A DNA stretch of 35,594 nt from a virus: the IMG/VR virus record IMGVR_UViG_3300021961_000298, positions 1 through 35,594 of that record. One strand, written 5' to 3'. Below, in pieces: positions 1 to 8,739 of the stretch. The notes beneath the pieces are model-generated. The model worked only from the letters and a program-made list of their open reading frames with translations. It had not been told where the DNA came from and did no database searches. Every line of letters begins with the position of its first letter. The first letter of the stretch is position 1. A program made the position numbers and the translations under genes.

Positions 1-1
1 C

Positions 2-64
2 AAACAATTCTATTCGTCATTGGGTATTGATGGGCTGACGGACGTTGATCCCCCGATTCGATAA
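2..64 (+). CDS. C-terminal end of an upstream gene (partial), possibly gp15
   Basis: One frame is open from the window edge to a TAA at 62-64 and gives about 20 residues ending DVDPPIR. Codon choice matches the genes that follow. In T4 the gene before 16 is 15 (tail sheath stabiliser), so by gene order this could be the tail of gp15. The fragment is too short to recognise by sequence. Confidence 0.4.
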   Translation, partial: KQFYSSLGIDGLTDVDPPIR

Positions 65-76
65 TGTGAGGCTGTG

Positions 77-541
77 ATGAACAAAGACACCGAACGCACA
101 TTAGATAATGTGTTTGAGATTGCGTCGTCAGAAGTGAGCGACGAACCCACCACCGCCATGGTATCTGCGGTTGAAATGTTGCCTGCGGCGGTCGCGGCTC
201 CCCCCGATGAAACCGAGGATGAACGGCAAGCGCGCGAAGATTTTCAATTCAGTCGGGGTGCGTTGAAAGCGGTCGCTGTCGAAGCGCAAAATACCCTCCA
301 TCGATCCGTGGATGTGGCGAATCAGACAGACACCCCTCGCTCGTTTGAAGCCGTCGCCGTGATGATCAGGGCCACGCTGGATTCCCACAAAGAGTTACAC
401 GACCTCCACGAAAAAGCGGCGAAAGTGCGGGCGATGAAAACGACCACCACCACATCAACCACCGTCAATGCCGATAAAGCGATTGTGTTTAGCGGTGGAC
501 CCGACGAACTGCTCAAACTCATCGATCCGAGCCGAAAATAA
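77..541 (+). CDS. 16: Terminase small subunit (gp16-like)
   Basis: The small subunit of the packaging motor recognises concatemeric DNA and regulates the large subunit gp17. The protein is 154 aa, against 164 aa in T4. The central part (about residues 45-115) has the gp16 pattern: an ARExF..xR helix, then a long helix with a PRSFE turn and an HKELHDLHEKA segment. The N-terminus is acidic and low complexity, and a TTTTTSTT linker precedes the C-terminus. ATG at 77 is preferred over the adjacent GTG at 74 because GTGAGG (66-71) lies 5 bases upstream of it. It sits directly before gp17, as in T4. Confidence 0.85.
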   Translation: MNKDTERTLDNVFEIASSEVSDEPTTAMVSAVEMLPAAVAAPPDETEDERQAREDFQFSRGALKAVAVEAQNTLHRSVDVANQTDTPRSFEAVAVMIRATLDSHKELHDLHEKAAKVRAMKTTTTTSTTVNADKAIVFSGGPDELLKLIDPSRK

Positions 542-544
542 ATA
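537..544 (+). promoter_or_regulatory. Late-type promoter motif AATAAATA before gp17
   Basis: AATAAATA overlaps the gp16 stop codon, 11 bases before the gp17 ATG. It differs from the T4 late consensus TATAAATA in the first base. Its position before a late gene supports the call, which rests on the motif only. Confidence 0.45.
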
Positions 545-555
545 TTGAGTAGAGT

Positions 556-2190
556 ATGGTCAAAGACAATGAGTTGATTCCCTTCAAGGGTAATGATCGC
601 CTGCCGCCGGCGGATGCCACCTATTCTTATACCGTTGAAGAACTCCGTGAGTTCGTCAAGTGTAGCAAAGACCCTGTGTATTTTATCAAGAACTACATGA
701 AGATTATTCAAGTCGATAAAGGCTTGGTGCCGTTCGAACTGTGGCCGTTTCAGGAACGCATGATCGAATGCTACAACGAGAACCGCTTTTCCATTACGAT
801 GTGTTCGCGACAGGTCGGTAAGTCCACCACAGTCATTGGGTATTTTCTGTGGTATGTGTTGTTCAACACGAACGTCCGTGTGTGTATCTCGGCCAACAAA
901 CAAAAGACGGCAACCGACTTGTTGGGGCGATTCAAACTCGCCTATGAAAATCTTCCGCGCTTTCTTCAGCAGGGTGTCGTCGGGTGGGCGAAGATGGAAA
1001 TTGCGTTAGCGAACGGCTCGACCGCGTTTGCCGCAGCCACCTCTTCCAGCGCCGTGCGTGGTGGTTCGTATAACGTGTTGCTGCTCGACGAGTTTGCGTT
1101 CGTGCCCGAAAACATTGCGAACGAGTTTTATGCGTCAACCTTTCCGACCATTACCTCGGGTAAAACCACCAAGTTGATTATTGTCTCCACCCCCAACGGC
1201 ATGAACTTGTTTCATAAGTTTTGGGCCGAAGCGCAGTCGGGGGATAATGACTTCAAGCCGCTCTTTGTCCACTGGAGCGAAGTGCCGGGTCGCGACGAGG
1301 CATGGAAAGAAGAAACCGCTCGAAACATCGGCGGCCCCGAAAAGTTTGCGCAAGAGTATGAATGTTCATTCCTCTCGACTTCCTATACCCTCATTCGTTC
1401 ACAGGTGCTTCAGACCCTCACCCACACGCAACCTATCGCGACCACTGACACGGGCTATTGTGAGTTTTTGCCCCCCGACCCCGAACGGGCGTATGTGATG
1501 ACGGTGGATACCGCGTCGGGGCAGGGGTTGGACTATTCGACCTTTGTCATTACCGATGTGAGCGAGATGCCGTATCGCATCGCCGCGACCTATGCGAACA
1601 ACCGCATCACCACGATGGAGTTTCCGCAGGTCATTATGGAATATGCGAAACGCTATCATAAGCCGTGGTTGATGGTGGAAGTCATGGACATCGGGCGCGA
1701 CGTGGCCTTTATTCTCTCGCGGGACCATGAGTATGACCGACTTATGACCGCCGTCACCGAAAAGCGATTGGGACAGCGGCTCACGTTCAATGCGAAGATG
1801 AATCGACATCTGGGGCTGCGTATGACCGCTGGCGTCAAGCGGTCGGGATGTGCGGTGCTCAAGACATTGGTGGAGAACCAACATGTGCTGTTGAATGATT
1901 ATCGCATTATTCAGCAACTGTCGGTGTTTGTCCAGAAGGGGGCGGTGTATATGGCCGAAGTCGGTCACCACGACGACTTGGTGATGCCGTTGGTCATGCT
2001 CGGATGGGCGTCGCTCCAACCCAACTTTGCCGAAATTACCAGCACACGGGCATTAGACACGTATACGCAAGTGATGACCAACAGCCGCGATAATCCGATT
2101 CCGGTGGTGGTGGACGATGAGGTGCCCAGTCCTATAGGGATATTGGGAAATATGAACGACGACGACGACCCCTATTGGATATTACGGTGA
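556..2190 (+). CDS. 17: Terminase large subunit (gp17-like), ATPase and nuclease
   Basis: The motor protein translocates DNA into the prohead and cuts it at headful. The protein is 544 aa, against 610 in T4. The ATPase domain has Walker A CSRQVGKST (residues 83-91), Walker B VLLLDEF (174-180) and a coupling motif STPN (211-214). The RNase H-fold nuclease domain has Asp318 in TVDTASGQGLDYS, a probable Glu375 in VEVMD and Asp473/474 in HHDDLVMPL, matching the T4 acidic triad. The C-terminal tail is acidic (NDDDDPYW). There is no strong ribosome site upstream; the gene follows gp16 after 14 bases and a late-type promoter motif. Confidence 0.97.
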   Translation: MVKDNELIPFKGNDRLPPADATYSYTVEELREFVKCSKDPVYFIKNYMKIIQVDKGLVPFELWPFQERMIECYNENRFSITMCSRQVGKSTTVIGYFLWYVLFNTNVRVCISANKQKTATDLLGRFKLAYENLPRFLQQGVVGWAKMEIALANGSTAFAAATSSSAVRGGSYNVLLLDEFAFVPENIANEFYASTFPTITSGKTTKLIIVSTPNGMNLFHKFWAEAQSGDNDFKPLFVHWSEVPGRDEAWKEETARNIGGPEKFAQEYECSFLSTSYTLIRSQVLQTLTHTQPIATTDTGYCEFLPPDPERAYVMTVDTASGQGLDYSTFVITDVSEMPYRIAATYANNRITTMEFPQVIMEYAKRYHKPWLMVEVMDIGRDVAFILSRDHEYDRLMTAVTEKRLGQRLTFNAKMNRHLGLRMTAGVKRSGCAVLKTLVENQHVLLNDYRIIQQLSVFVQKGAVYMAEVGHHDDLVMPLVMLGWASLQPNFAEITSTRALDTYTQVMTNSRDNPIPVVVDDEVPSPIGILGNMNDDDDPYWILR

Positions 2191-2204
2191 ACACAGAGGG
2201 TTTA

Positions 2205-2211
2205 CTAAATA
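2205..2211 (+). promoter_or_regulatory. Late promoter motif CTAAATA before gp18
   Basis: CTAAATA lies 61 bases before the gp18 start codon, in the gap between gp17 and gp18. A ribosome site GAGGAG follows just before the gene, so this promoter gives a normal leader. Confidence 0.6.
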
Positions 2212-2272
2212 TCTCCTGAGATTATTGGGCACACCCATGTGCAACCTATTTACGACTAACGAGGAGTAACCT

Positions 2273-4153
2273 ATGGCAACGCAAGTCAGTCCAGGCGTAG
2301 TAATTAACGAGATCGACCGGTCAGATTCCCTTGCTCAAGTGGCACTGACACAGGGTGCGATTGCGGGTCCGTTCGTGTGGGGGCCAATTGAAGATGTCGC
2401 GACGGTTTCGTCTGAAGCCGCGTTGGTATCTCAGTTTGGTAAGCCCAACAACGATACCGCCTCTACTTTTTTCACGGGCGCAAACTTCCTGTCCTATAGC
2501 AATACCCTGCGCGTGGTGCGTGTCGCGAATACGTCGGCGCTGAACGCCACGGACAATGGCACGGGATTGCTCGTCAAGAGCGAGTCGCACTATGTTAGCA
2601 CCATCGAAGGGGTGTCGGACAGCCGGACATGGGCCGCCAAGTATGCGGGTGTGTTAGGTAACTCACTTCGCGTCGAAGTGTGTGCGAGTGCCGAAGCCTT
2701 CCGCGTGGCGCCAGCCGTGGGGACAATCAACGTCAGTGCGACCGGCACCGCCGTGACGTTCAGCGCGGGCGTGAACAGCGTCAGCGTGGGCGACACGATT
2801 ATCGTCGGTTCCCAGAAGCGCACAGTGACGGCCAAGACCAGCAACACCTCGGTCACCATCAACGTGGCATTCAGCGGCACCGTTAGTGGTGCGGCCTTTA
2901 CTCGTGAGTGGAAGTATGCGAAGTTCTTCACCGCAGCCCCCGGCACCTCAACCTATGTGTCTACGCGCGGCGGTTCATTGGACGAACTCCACGTTGTGGT
3001 GGTGGACGAGGATGGGGCCATTACTGGTACGCCAGGAGCGTTACTGGAGAAGCACGAAGGACTGAGCAAGGCATCGGATGGTCGTGACGAGAGCGGTGCG
3101 TTGAATTACTACTCAGCAGTTATGAACGCCCGCTCGGCGTGGGTGTGGTTCTTAGATCATCCAACGGAGGGCGCCGATTGGGGCACCACGGCGACTGGCA
3201 CAACGTTTGATACGTTGGTCGCACCGTTGGCCACCTCACTCTCGGGGGGTGCCGCCGGCGAGACCGTGACGGACGCCCAACTCCAGACTGGGTTGGATAT
3301 CTTCAAGTCCGAAAGCGTGGAACTCTCATTCGTGCTTGGTGCGGACGCCAGTGCGGCGGTCGCGTCCTACATCATCAATGAGATTGTGGAACCGCGTAAG
3401 TATGCGATGGCGTTCTTGTCGCCGTCACGCGCGAGCGTGGTCGATAACGTCGGGTCGGAAGCCGAGGATATCGTGACGTTCCGTGAGTCGCTGCCGTCAA
3501 GCAGTTACGCGGTGTTGGATAGCGGCTGGAAGTACATGTACGACAAGTATAACCAAGTCTACCGCTATGTGCCGCTGAACGGTGATATTGCGGGTCTCGC
3601 CGCGCGCACCGATCAGGTGGCGGAGTCGTGGTTCTCCCCCGCAGGGTTCAACCGTGGTCAGTTGAAGATCGGAAACACGGTGAAGCTCGCGTACAACCCG
3701 AGTCAAGCGGATCGCGATACGCTGTATCTCAAAGGCATCAACCCCGTCGTGGCATTCCCCGGCGAAGGGACCGTGCTCTATGGTGACAAGACGTTACAAG
3801 CGAAGCCGAGTGCGTTTGACCGCATCAACGTCCGTCGGTTGTTTATTGCTTTAGAGAAGACCATCGACCGTTCGGCCAAGTATCAACTGTTTGAACAGAA
3901 CGACGCGTTCACCCGCAACCAGTTTGTGAACATTGTCGAGCCGTTCCTGCGGTCGGTGAAGGGTCGCCGAGGCATCACCGACTTCTACATTGTCTGTGAC
4001 GAAACGAACAACCCACAAGACGCGATAGATCGTAACGAGTTCCGTGCGGACATCTACGTCAAGCCGGTACGGAGCATCAACTTCATTCAGTTGAACTTTG
4101 TCGCGGTGCGGTCGGATGTGGCGTTCAATGAAGTTATTACGAATCTTGGCTAA
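2273..4153 (+). CDS. 18: Contractile tail sheath protein (gp18-like)
   Basis: This protein polymerises round the tail tube and contracts during infection. It is 626 aa, against 659 in T4. The N-terminus starts ATQVSPGVVINEIDRSD, the sheath-handshake arm typical of the family. The central part (about 130-215) is Ser/Thr/Val rich and variable, as in the protruding domains of T4 gp18. The C-terminal 140 residues are the conserved core, with IDRSAKYQLFEQND, a GRRGITDFYIVCDETNN stretch and FIQLNFVAV near the end. GAGGAG lies about 7 bases upstream of the ATG. gp19 follows, as in T4. Confidence 0.96.
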   Translation: MATQVSPGVVINEIDRSDSLAQVALTQGAIAGPFVWGPIEDVATVSSEAALVSQFGKPNNDTASTFFTGANFLSYSNTLRVVRVANTSALNATDNGTGLLVKSESHYVSTIEGVSDSRTWAAKYAGVLGNSLRVEVCASAEAFRVAPAVGTINVSATGTAVTFSAGVNSVSVGDTIIVGSQKRTVTAKTSNTSVTINVAFSGTVSGAAFTREWKYAKFFTAAPGTSTYVSTRGGSLDELHVVVVDEDGAITGTPGALLEKHEGLSKASDGRDESGALNYYSAVMNARSAWVWFLDHPTEGADWGTTATGTTFDTLVAPLATSLSGGAAGETVTDAQLQTGLDIFKSESVELSFVLGADASAAVASYIINEIVEPRKYAMAFLSPSRASVVDNVGSEAEDIVTFRESLPSSSYAVLDSGWKYMYDKYNQVYRYVPLNGDIAGLAARTDQVAESWFSPAGFNRGQLKIGNTVKLAYNPSQADRDTLYLKGINPVVAFPGEGTVLYGDKTLQAKPSAFDRINVRRLFIALEKTIDRSAKYQLFEQNDAFTRNQFVNIVEPFLRSVKGRRGITDFYIVCDETNNPQDAIDRNEFRADIYVKPVRSINFIQLNFVAVRSDVAFNEVITNLG

Positions 4154-4159
4154 CGTCAT

Positions 4160-4166
4160 CTAAATA
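4160..4166 (+). promoter_or_regulatory. Late promoter motif CTAAATA before gp19
   Basis: CTAAATA stands between gp18 and gp19, 18 bases before the gp19 ATG, with a purine-rich ribosome site (AAGGAGCAGGAGA) in between. Confidence 0.6.
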
Positions 4167-4184
4167 AGGAGCAGGAGACACGAT

Positions 4185-4787
4185 ATGGCATTTCCAAGTA
4201 TTACAGATTTTAAAGCTCAATTGCTCGATGGTGGGGCGCGCCCATCACTGTTTGAGATGGCGTTAACTTTTCCTGTGGGACTGGGGGGTAGTAATGAGGC
4301 ACGCGATAAAATGCGATTTCACTGCCGCATTTCAGAAATTCCTGGCACACAGCACAACCCGATCACGATCAAGTTTGCGGGTCGTGAAATCAAGTACGCA
4401 GGACAGCGCGTATTCAATAACCTCACACTGACCATTCTCAACGACGAAGGCTTTACCGTTCGTCGAGCGTTAGAGCGATGGTTTGAGGCAATGAATACCA
4501 GCGAAAGCAACGTTAGCCTTCTTTCAGGCGCAAACCAAGAAGGTGTGGTCGGCACGTATGCGGGTCAGGGCACGGTAACACAGTACAATAAGCAAGGAGC
4601 ACCGATTCGCGCTTATATGTTCGTTGATTTGTTCCCCGTGACGCTGGCACCCATCGCGTTGGATTGGTCAAACGATGGTGCGATCGAAGACTATACCTGC
4701 GAGTTTGCGTATCAGTACTGGGAAGCCGCACCCGTTAGTCAAGCGGGTGCCATTGCCCGCGCAGTAGTAAATGCTGTGACCGTGTAG
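4185..4787 (+). CDS. 19: Tail tube protein (gp19-like), copy 1
   Basis: The major inner tube protein of the contractile tail. It is 200 aa, longer than T4 gp19 (163 aa). Family signs are FKAQLLDGGARPSLFEM at the N-terminus, CRISEIPG..., the PITIKFAGREIKYAG strand pair, FNNLTLTILNDEGFTVRRALERW and a C-terminal YTCEFAYQYWE strand. It is followed by a strong intrinsic terminator, so the sheath-tube unit ends here. A second tube-like gene follows after the terminator. This copy is the better candidate for the main tube subunit because of its place right after gp18. Confidence 0.93.
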   Translation: MAFPSITDFKAQLLDGGARPSLFEMALTFPVGLGGSNEARDKMRFHCRISEIPGTQHNPITIKFAGREIKYAGQRVFNNLTLTILNDEGFTVRRALERWFEAMNTSESNVSLLSGANQEGVVGTYAGQGTVTQYNKQGAPIRAYMFVDLFPVTLAPIALDWSNDGAIEDYTCEFAYQYWEAAPVSQAGAIARAVVNAVTV

Positions 4788-4798
4788 TGTTGTATTTT

Positions 4799-4833
4799 AT
4801 AGGAAGGAGGACAAACGTCTTCCTTCCTATTTT
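4799..4833 (+). terminator. Intrinsic terminator after gp19
   Basis: A 13-bp stem is formed by 4799-4811 and 4818-4830 with one G-T pair and loop CAAACG, followed by TTT. It lies 11 bases after the gp19 stop. Confidence 0.85.
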
Positions 4834-4888
4834 GCCAATATAGTATGGGAGTTATGACTCCGTGTGCGCCACATAATTTGAGGAACCT

Positions 4889-5479
4889 ATGGCAGAGTCA
4901 ACACGATTCAGCATCAACAGCTTCAAAGACCGAATCGCCAGTGAAGGTGGTTTGTCTCGTGGTGTCTGGTTTAATTGCCAAATAACTCACCCCAATCCCA
5001 ATTTTTCATTTACCGACGATACGCATTCGTTATTGTGTAAAGCGGCGAATCTTCCGAGTGCGACCCTCGACCCCATCGAACTGAAGTACTTCACGCGTTC
5101 AGTGAAAGTGCCAGGGTCGCGTCAATTTGCACCAGTCACATTGACCTTTTATAACACACAGTCATATTCCGTTCGAAATATTTTTTTGACGTGGTTGTCG
5201 GTGTTTAATACTCCCGTAACTAATGTACGCAATGCCATTGAAAACGACAAGAACGGACAGGACGTTCAAGCATTTGGAAACACTGATAATTATGCAACAA
5301 TCACGTTATATCCTCGGGATGAAACACACAAAGAACTTGGTGAGTACCAATTTTTTTATGCGTTTCCCTCGTCTGTAAGTGGGTTGCAATACTCCTATGA
5401 AAATGACGGACAGATGCAAACGTATGACGTTGAATTTCAATATTTACACGCTACGTTTTTCCCCAAATTTGCATCCTAA
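4889..5479 (+). CDS. Tail tube-like protein (gp19 family), copy 2
   Basis: The protein is 196 aa with the same fold signs as the previous gene: N-terminal FKDRIASEGGLSRGVWFNCQI, then CKAANLPSATLDPIELKYF, VKVPGSRQFAPVTLTFYNT, the NIFLTWLSVFN helix and a C-terminal QTYDVEFQYLHATFF strand. It is clearly diverged from copy 1, and its codons are more AT-rich than those of its neighbours. A purine-rich TTGAGGAACCT precedes the ATG. A second tube-like protein could form a specialised ring at the baseplate or tail end, as other gp19-fold proteins do in T4, but that is inference. Confidence 0.85.
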   Translation: MAESTRFSINSFKDRIASEGGLSRGVWFNCQITHPNPNFSFTDDTHSLLCKAANLPSATLDPIELKYFTRSVKVPGSRQFAPVTLTFYNTQSYSVRNIFLTWLSVFNTPVTNVRNAIENDKNGQDVQAFGNTDNYATITLYPRDETHKELGEYQFFYAFPSSVSGLQYSYENDGQMQTYDVEFQYLHATFFPKFAS

Positions 5480-5482
5480 ATA
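5476..5482 (+). promoter_or_regulatory. Late promoter motif CTAAATA abutting the portal start codon
   Basis: CTAAATA overlaps the stop of the preceding gene and ends 5 bases before the portal ATG. In T4 late promoters the transcript starts about 6 bases after the motif, which here is the A of the ATG. No ribosome site is visible. Confidence 0.6.
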
Positions 5483-5487
5483 ATAGT

Positions 5488-7146
5488 ATGGCGATTAAAC
5501 TCTTTGGTTACACGATTCTCTCACAGAATGAAATCCTGAATCGCGCGTCGGCGCCGTCATTGGTCCCACCCAAGAACGAAGATGGGGCCGCCACGGTGCA
5601 CGAGAGCGGTCTGGGTGTCTTCGGTGGCTATGCCGTTGACTTCGATACCTATTCCGCCTACACCAACGAAATCGACCTCATCAACCAATACCGCGATTTG
5701 TCGCTTCAGCCCGAAGTGGATGAAGCGATTAGCGATATTGTCAATGAGATGATTATTCGCGATGACGGCGACAGCCCCGTCTCGATGAATGTGGATGAAC
5801 TGCCCACTGTGTATGATGACGCATTCCGTCAGCAGCTTCAGCAAGAGTTCAACTTTGTGCTGGACATGCTGCATTTCAAGGAACGCTGCCATAATATTGC
5901 GCGTCAGTTCTACGTCGATGGTCGTCTCTACTATGACCTCGTGATCGACGAAAAGAAACCCGAGAACGGCATCATTGAAGTTCGCAACATCGACCCTCGC
6001 ACCATTCGAGCGGTGCGTGAGATGCGCGATATGATGCATCTGGAAACCGGCGCCCGATTGCAAGAAGTCGTGGACGAATACTTCATGTATAATCCCTCGG
6101 GGTTTCGCAGTTTAGCCAACGTCGCCACCGGCCCCGGCGTGCGTGTGACGAAAGACCGCATCGCCTATATCAACTCCGGCATCTACACCCCCGGCAACGT
6201 GGTCGTGTTGTCCTATCTGCACAAAGCCATCAAGCCGTATAACCAACTTCGCATGGTCGAAGATGCGACGGTCATTTATCGCATCACTCGGGCCCCCGAA
6301 CGCCGCGTCTTCTACATCGATGTGGCCGACCTTCCGACAGCCCGCGCCGAGCAGTATGTGAATGCCGTCGCGACCCGCTATCGTAACCGTGTGGTGTATG
6401 ATAGTCACACCGGCGAAGTCCGCGACGACCGTAAGATTCAGTCGATGCTGGAAGACTTCTTCCTTCCGCGCCGCAGCAATGGTCGCGGCACCGAAGTGCA
6501 GCAGCTACAGGGTGGTCAGAACCTCGGAGAGATGGCGGACGTAGACTACTTCCGCAAGAAGCTCTACAAGTCGCTGGGCATTCCCGCGTCACGGTTGGAG
6601 TCCAGTGGATCACAGTTTCAGTTGGGCCGCACCACCGAAATCACCCGTGACGAAATTCGCTTCTCGCGATTTTTACAGCGTCAGCGGGATCGTCTGGCGG
6701 GGCTGTTTGACCGCATTCTCGAACGACATCTCACGCTCAAGGGCATTATTCGGTCACAAGAACAATGGCGTCAATTGCGGCATTATGTGCGCTATGAGTT
6801 CAATACGGACTCGTATTTTACCGAACTCAAGAAAATGGAAGTGCTCAAGGAACGCCTGAACGTCGTGCAGCAACTCGACCCCTATGTCGGCAAGTATTTC
6901 TCCGAACAATATGTCCGCGACCATGTGTTGCGGCTGACGGGTGAAGAGCAAGACCGCATCGAGGAAGAGAACAAGCAGAATCCTCCTACCCCACCACCAG
7001 GCGCGCTCGGCGCGCCAGGCGCAGAGCTGGGGCCGGAAGAACCGACCACGGATTCGACCACACCGGCATCTGAACCCCTCGGAAAAGAACCCGAGCCCGA
7101 TGCGGAGGAGTTCTTTTTTGGGGACACGCTGGACGCAGAGTCGTAG
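5488..7146 (+). CDS. 20: Portal vertex protein (gp20-like)
   Basis: This protein forms the dodecameric ring at the unique capsid vertex, through which DNA is packaged and to which the tail attaches. It is 552 aa, against 524 in T4. Recognisable segments are EIDLINQYRDLSLQPEVDEA, the AISDIVNEMII helix, FYVDGRLYYDLVID, EVRNIDPRTIRAVRE and FFLPRRSNGRGTEVQQLQGG followed by LGEMADVDYFRKKLYKSLG. The last 60 residues form a Pro-rich then acidic tail ending EEFFFGDTLDAES. The ATG follows the late-promoter motif by 5 bases and lacks a ribosome site, so initiation may be leaderless. Confidence 0.97.
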   Translation: MAIKLFGYTILSQNEILNRASAPSLVPPKNEDGAATVHESGLGVFGGYAVDFDTYSAYTNEIDLINQYRDLSLQPEVDEAISDIVNEMIIRDDGDSPVSMNVDELPTVYDDAFRQQLQQEFNFVLDMLHFKERCHNIARQFYVDGRLYYDLVIDEKKPENGIIEVRNIDPRTIRAVREMRDMMHLETGARLQEVVDEYFMYNPSGFRSLANVATGPGVRVTKDRIAYINSGIYTPGNVVVLSYLHKAIKPYNQLRMVEDATVIYRITRAPERRVFYIDVADLPTARAEQYVNAVATRYRNRVVYDSHTGEVRDDRKIQSMLEDFFLPRRSNGRGTEVQQLQGGQNLGEMADVDYFRKKLYKSLGIPASRLESSGSQFQLGRTTEITRDEIRFSRFLQRQRDRLAGLFDRILERHLTLKGIIRSQEQWRQLRHYVRYEFNTDSYFTELKKMEVLKERLNVVQQLDPYVGKYFSEQYVRDHVLRLTGEEQDRIEEENKQNPPTPPPGALGAPGAELGPEEPTTDSTTPASEPLGKEPEPDAEEFFFGDTLDAES

Positions 7147-7157
7147 TATAAAGTTTT

Positions 7158-7164
7158 CTAAATA
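7158..7164 (+). promoter_or_regulatory. Late promoter motif CTAAATA before the gp67-like gene
   Basis: CTAAATA lies 18 bases before the ATG of the small core-protein gene, with AAAGAGG as ribosome site between. Confidence 0.6.
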
Positions 7165-7182
7165 AGAGAAAGAGGCACACAA

Positions 7183-7338
7183 ATGGCATCAACATTGAAT
7201 TTACTACGAGCGGTTCGTGCAAAGGATTTCGTCGAAGCGAAAGCACAATTTTCGGCATTAATTCAAGATAAGATGCGTCTGGTGCTGGCGCGTGAATATC
7301 AGGAAACCGCGAAGTCTATCGCACAGAGCGAGAAGTAG
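7183..7338 (+). CDS. 67: Small prohead core protein (gp67-like)
   Basis: A 51-aa protein, MASTLNLLRAVRAKDFVEAK and onward, lies between portal and protease, where T4 has gene 67. The pattern of a short helix, a K/N-D-[FL]-V-A/E-A turn, F..L...K and a second amphipathic helix matches the N-terminal half of T4 gp67 as I remember it. T4 gp67 is 80 aa because of a long Asp/Glu tail, which is missing here. AGAGG precedes the ATG. It is expected to be part of the prohead scaffold core cut by gp21. Confidence 0.65.
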   Translation: MASTLNLLRAVRAKDFVEAKAQFSALIQDKMRLVLAREYQETAKSIAQSEK

Positions 7339-7343
7339 GATAT

Positions 7344-7994
7344 ATGGCGTATACACAAGTTCAAGTTATTGCGGATACCGATCGTCGCCATGTGGTGAAG
7401 CGCGTCAACCTCGCGAACACCGAAACGGACGCCTTGGTGGTCAACGCCGCTGCACTTTCCTATGCGGTGGTTGCGGTGACGACCGATGCGTCGGCCAATA
7501 ACTTCAAAGTCGGCGAAACCGTCAACTCCAGTAGCGGAGGCACCGCCACGGTGCAGGATGTGCTGAGTCCGACCAGAATCAATTTGATTAATGTATCGGG
7601 AACGTTTGCGAACGACGATACAATCACCGGAACGGAAACCTTGCGCACCCGCACACAGGACGGGGCCGTGGCACCCGAGACGTACTCGTTGCAGGTATCT
7701 CGTATCATTTACAATGTCAGTCAAAACGGAAAAGAAAAAGTTGAGTTGATGTGGGAAGGGACTGGCGGCGGAGCCAACAACCGCACCATTGCCGTATTGG
7801 CGGGGACGGGTGTATGGGAACTGGATTCGCACGGATCGCGCGTCCTCAATAATGCCAACACGCCCACGGGAAATATTACCCTGTCCACGCTGGATGTTGA
7901 CTCAAACTCATCATATACCATTATTCTTGACGTATCAAAGGTGGGTGGGTATGCCCATCCGTATCTGCAACGTAACGTGTTAGGACGGTACTAA
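7344..7994 (+). CDS. Virion structural protein of unknown role, between gp67 and gp21
   Basis: The protein is 216 aa, rich in Thr, Val, Asn and Gly with a beta-strand pattern. Residues about 45-95 hold a module with FKVGETVNSSSGGTATV followed by NVSGTFANDDTITG, a repeat-like insert seen in many phage virion proteins. The C-terminus ends GGYAHPYLQRNVLGRY. T4 has gene 68 here, but I see no clear similarity to gp68. It may be a head decoration or core protein; the place among prohead genes and the composition are the only evidence. AGTAGGA precedes the ATG and overlaps the previous stop codon. Confidence 0.75.
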   Translation: MAYTQVQVIADTDRRHVVKRVNLANTETDALVVNAAALSYAVVAVTTDASANNFKVGETVNSSSGGTATVQDVLSPTRINLINVSGTFANDDTITGTETLRTRTQDGAVAPETYSLQVSRIIYNVSQNGKEKVELMWEGTGGGANNRTIAVLAGTGVWELDSHGSRVLNNANTPTGNITLSTLDVDSNSSYTIILDVSKVGGYAHPYLQRNVLGRY

Positions 7995-7995
7995 T

Positions 7996-8694
7996 ATGGC
8001 CCTCAAACTTATTACCGAAACAGTAAACAACGTTCGTGCCTTGGTTGAAGAGGCCGAGGGTGCAACGAAGCCTTCCTATTTCATCGAAGGCATCTTCATG
8101 CAGGGAAACAAAAAGAATCAAAACGGTCGCGTCTATCCCACCGATACGTTGGTGCGAGAGATGCAACGCTATCAGAAAGAATATATCGATCGAAAGCGGG
8201 CATTTGGAGAGCTGGGTCATCCCGATAGCCCGACTGTGAATCTCGATCGGGTGTCGCATATGATTACGGAATTGCAGCAATCTGGTGATGACTTTGTGGG
8301 CAAAGCGAAAGTCATGGTACATACGCCGATGGGCAATATCGTGAAGGCCCTTATTGATGAGGGCGCCGAGTTAGGCGTATCTTCCCGTGGATTGGGGTCG
8401 TTGCGTGATGCCGATGGTATCATGGAAGTCCAAGACGATTTCTACTTTTCAACGGTGGATATTGTGGCCGATCCCTCCGCGCCCGACGCGTTCGTGCGCG
8501 GAATTATGGAAGGCAAAGCTTGGGTCTGGGAAAGTGGCGCGCTGAAGGAATGCGCACTGGAACAGATGGCTCAAAAGATTGAGCAGGTTCACATTCCGAC
8601 CGTCTCTGCGGAGGAGCGGTCGGCAGCGTTGAAAGAGTCGTTCCAACAGTTCCTTACGGCCATGCGTCGTGGGGTCAAGTCAAACATACGGTAA
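7996..8694 (+). CDS. 21: Prohead core protease (gp21-like)
   Basis: A serine protease of the herpesvirus assemblin-like fold (peptidase family S80) that processes the scaffold and capsid proteins during head maturation. It is 232 aa, against 212 in T4. Key parts are YFIEGIFMQGNKKNQNGRVY, the catalytic His75 in FGELGHPDSP, and the catalytic Ser in GVSSRGLGSL (Ser129 or Ser130). VDIVADPSAPDAFV follows, a conserved stretch of the family. The ATG is one base after the preceding stop, so translation is probably coupled. Confidence 0.95.
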   Translation: MALKLITETVNNVRALVEEAEGATKPSYFIEGIFMQGNKKNQNGRVYPTDTLVREMQRYQKEYIDRKRAFGELGHPDSPTVNLDRVSHMITELQQSGDDFVGKAKVMVHTPMGNIVKALIDEGAELGVSSRGLGSLRDADGIMEVQDDFYFSTVDIVADPSAPDAFVRGIMEGKAWVWESGALKECALEQMAQKIEQVHIPTVSAEERSAALKESFQQFLTAMRRGVKSNIR

Positions 8695-8696
8695 AG

Positions 8697-8703
8697 CTAA
8701 ATA
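8697..8703 (+). promoter_or_regulatory. Late promoter motif CTAAATA before gp22
   Basis: CTAAATA begins 2 bases after the gp21 stop and lies 36 bases before the gp22 ATG; GCGAGGAT serves as ribosome site. It probably drives gp22 and gp23. Confidence 0.6.
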
Positions 8704-8739
8704 TCCATTAGCGTTATTTACCTTTTTAGCGAGGATTAT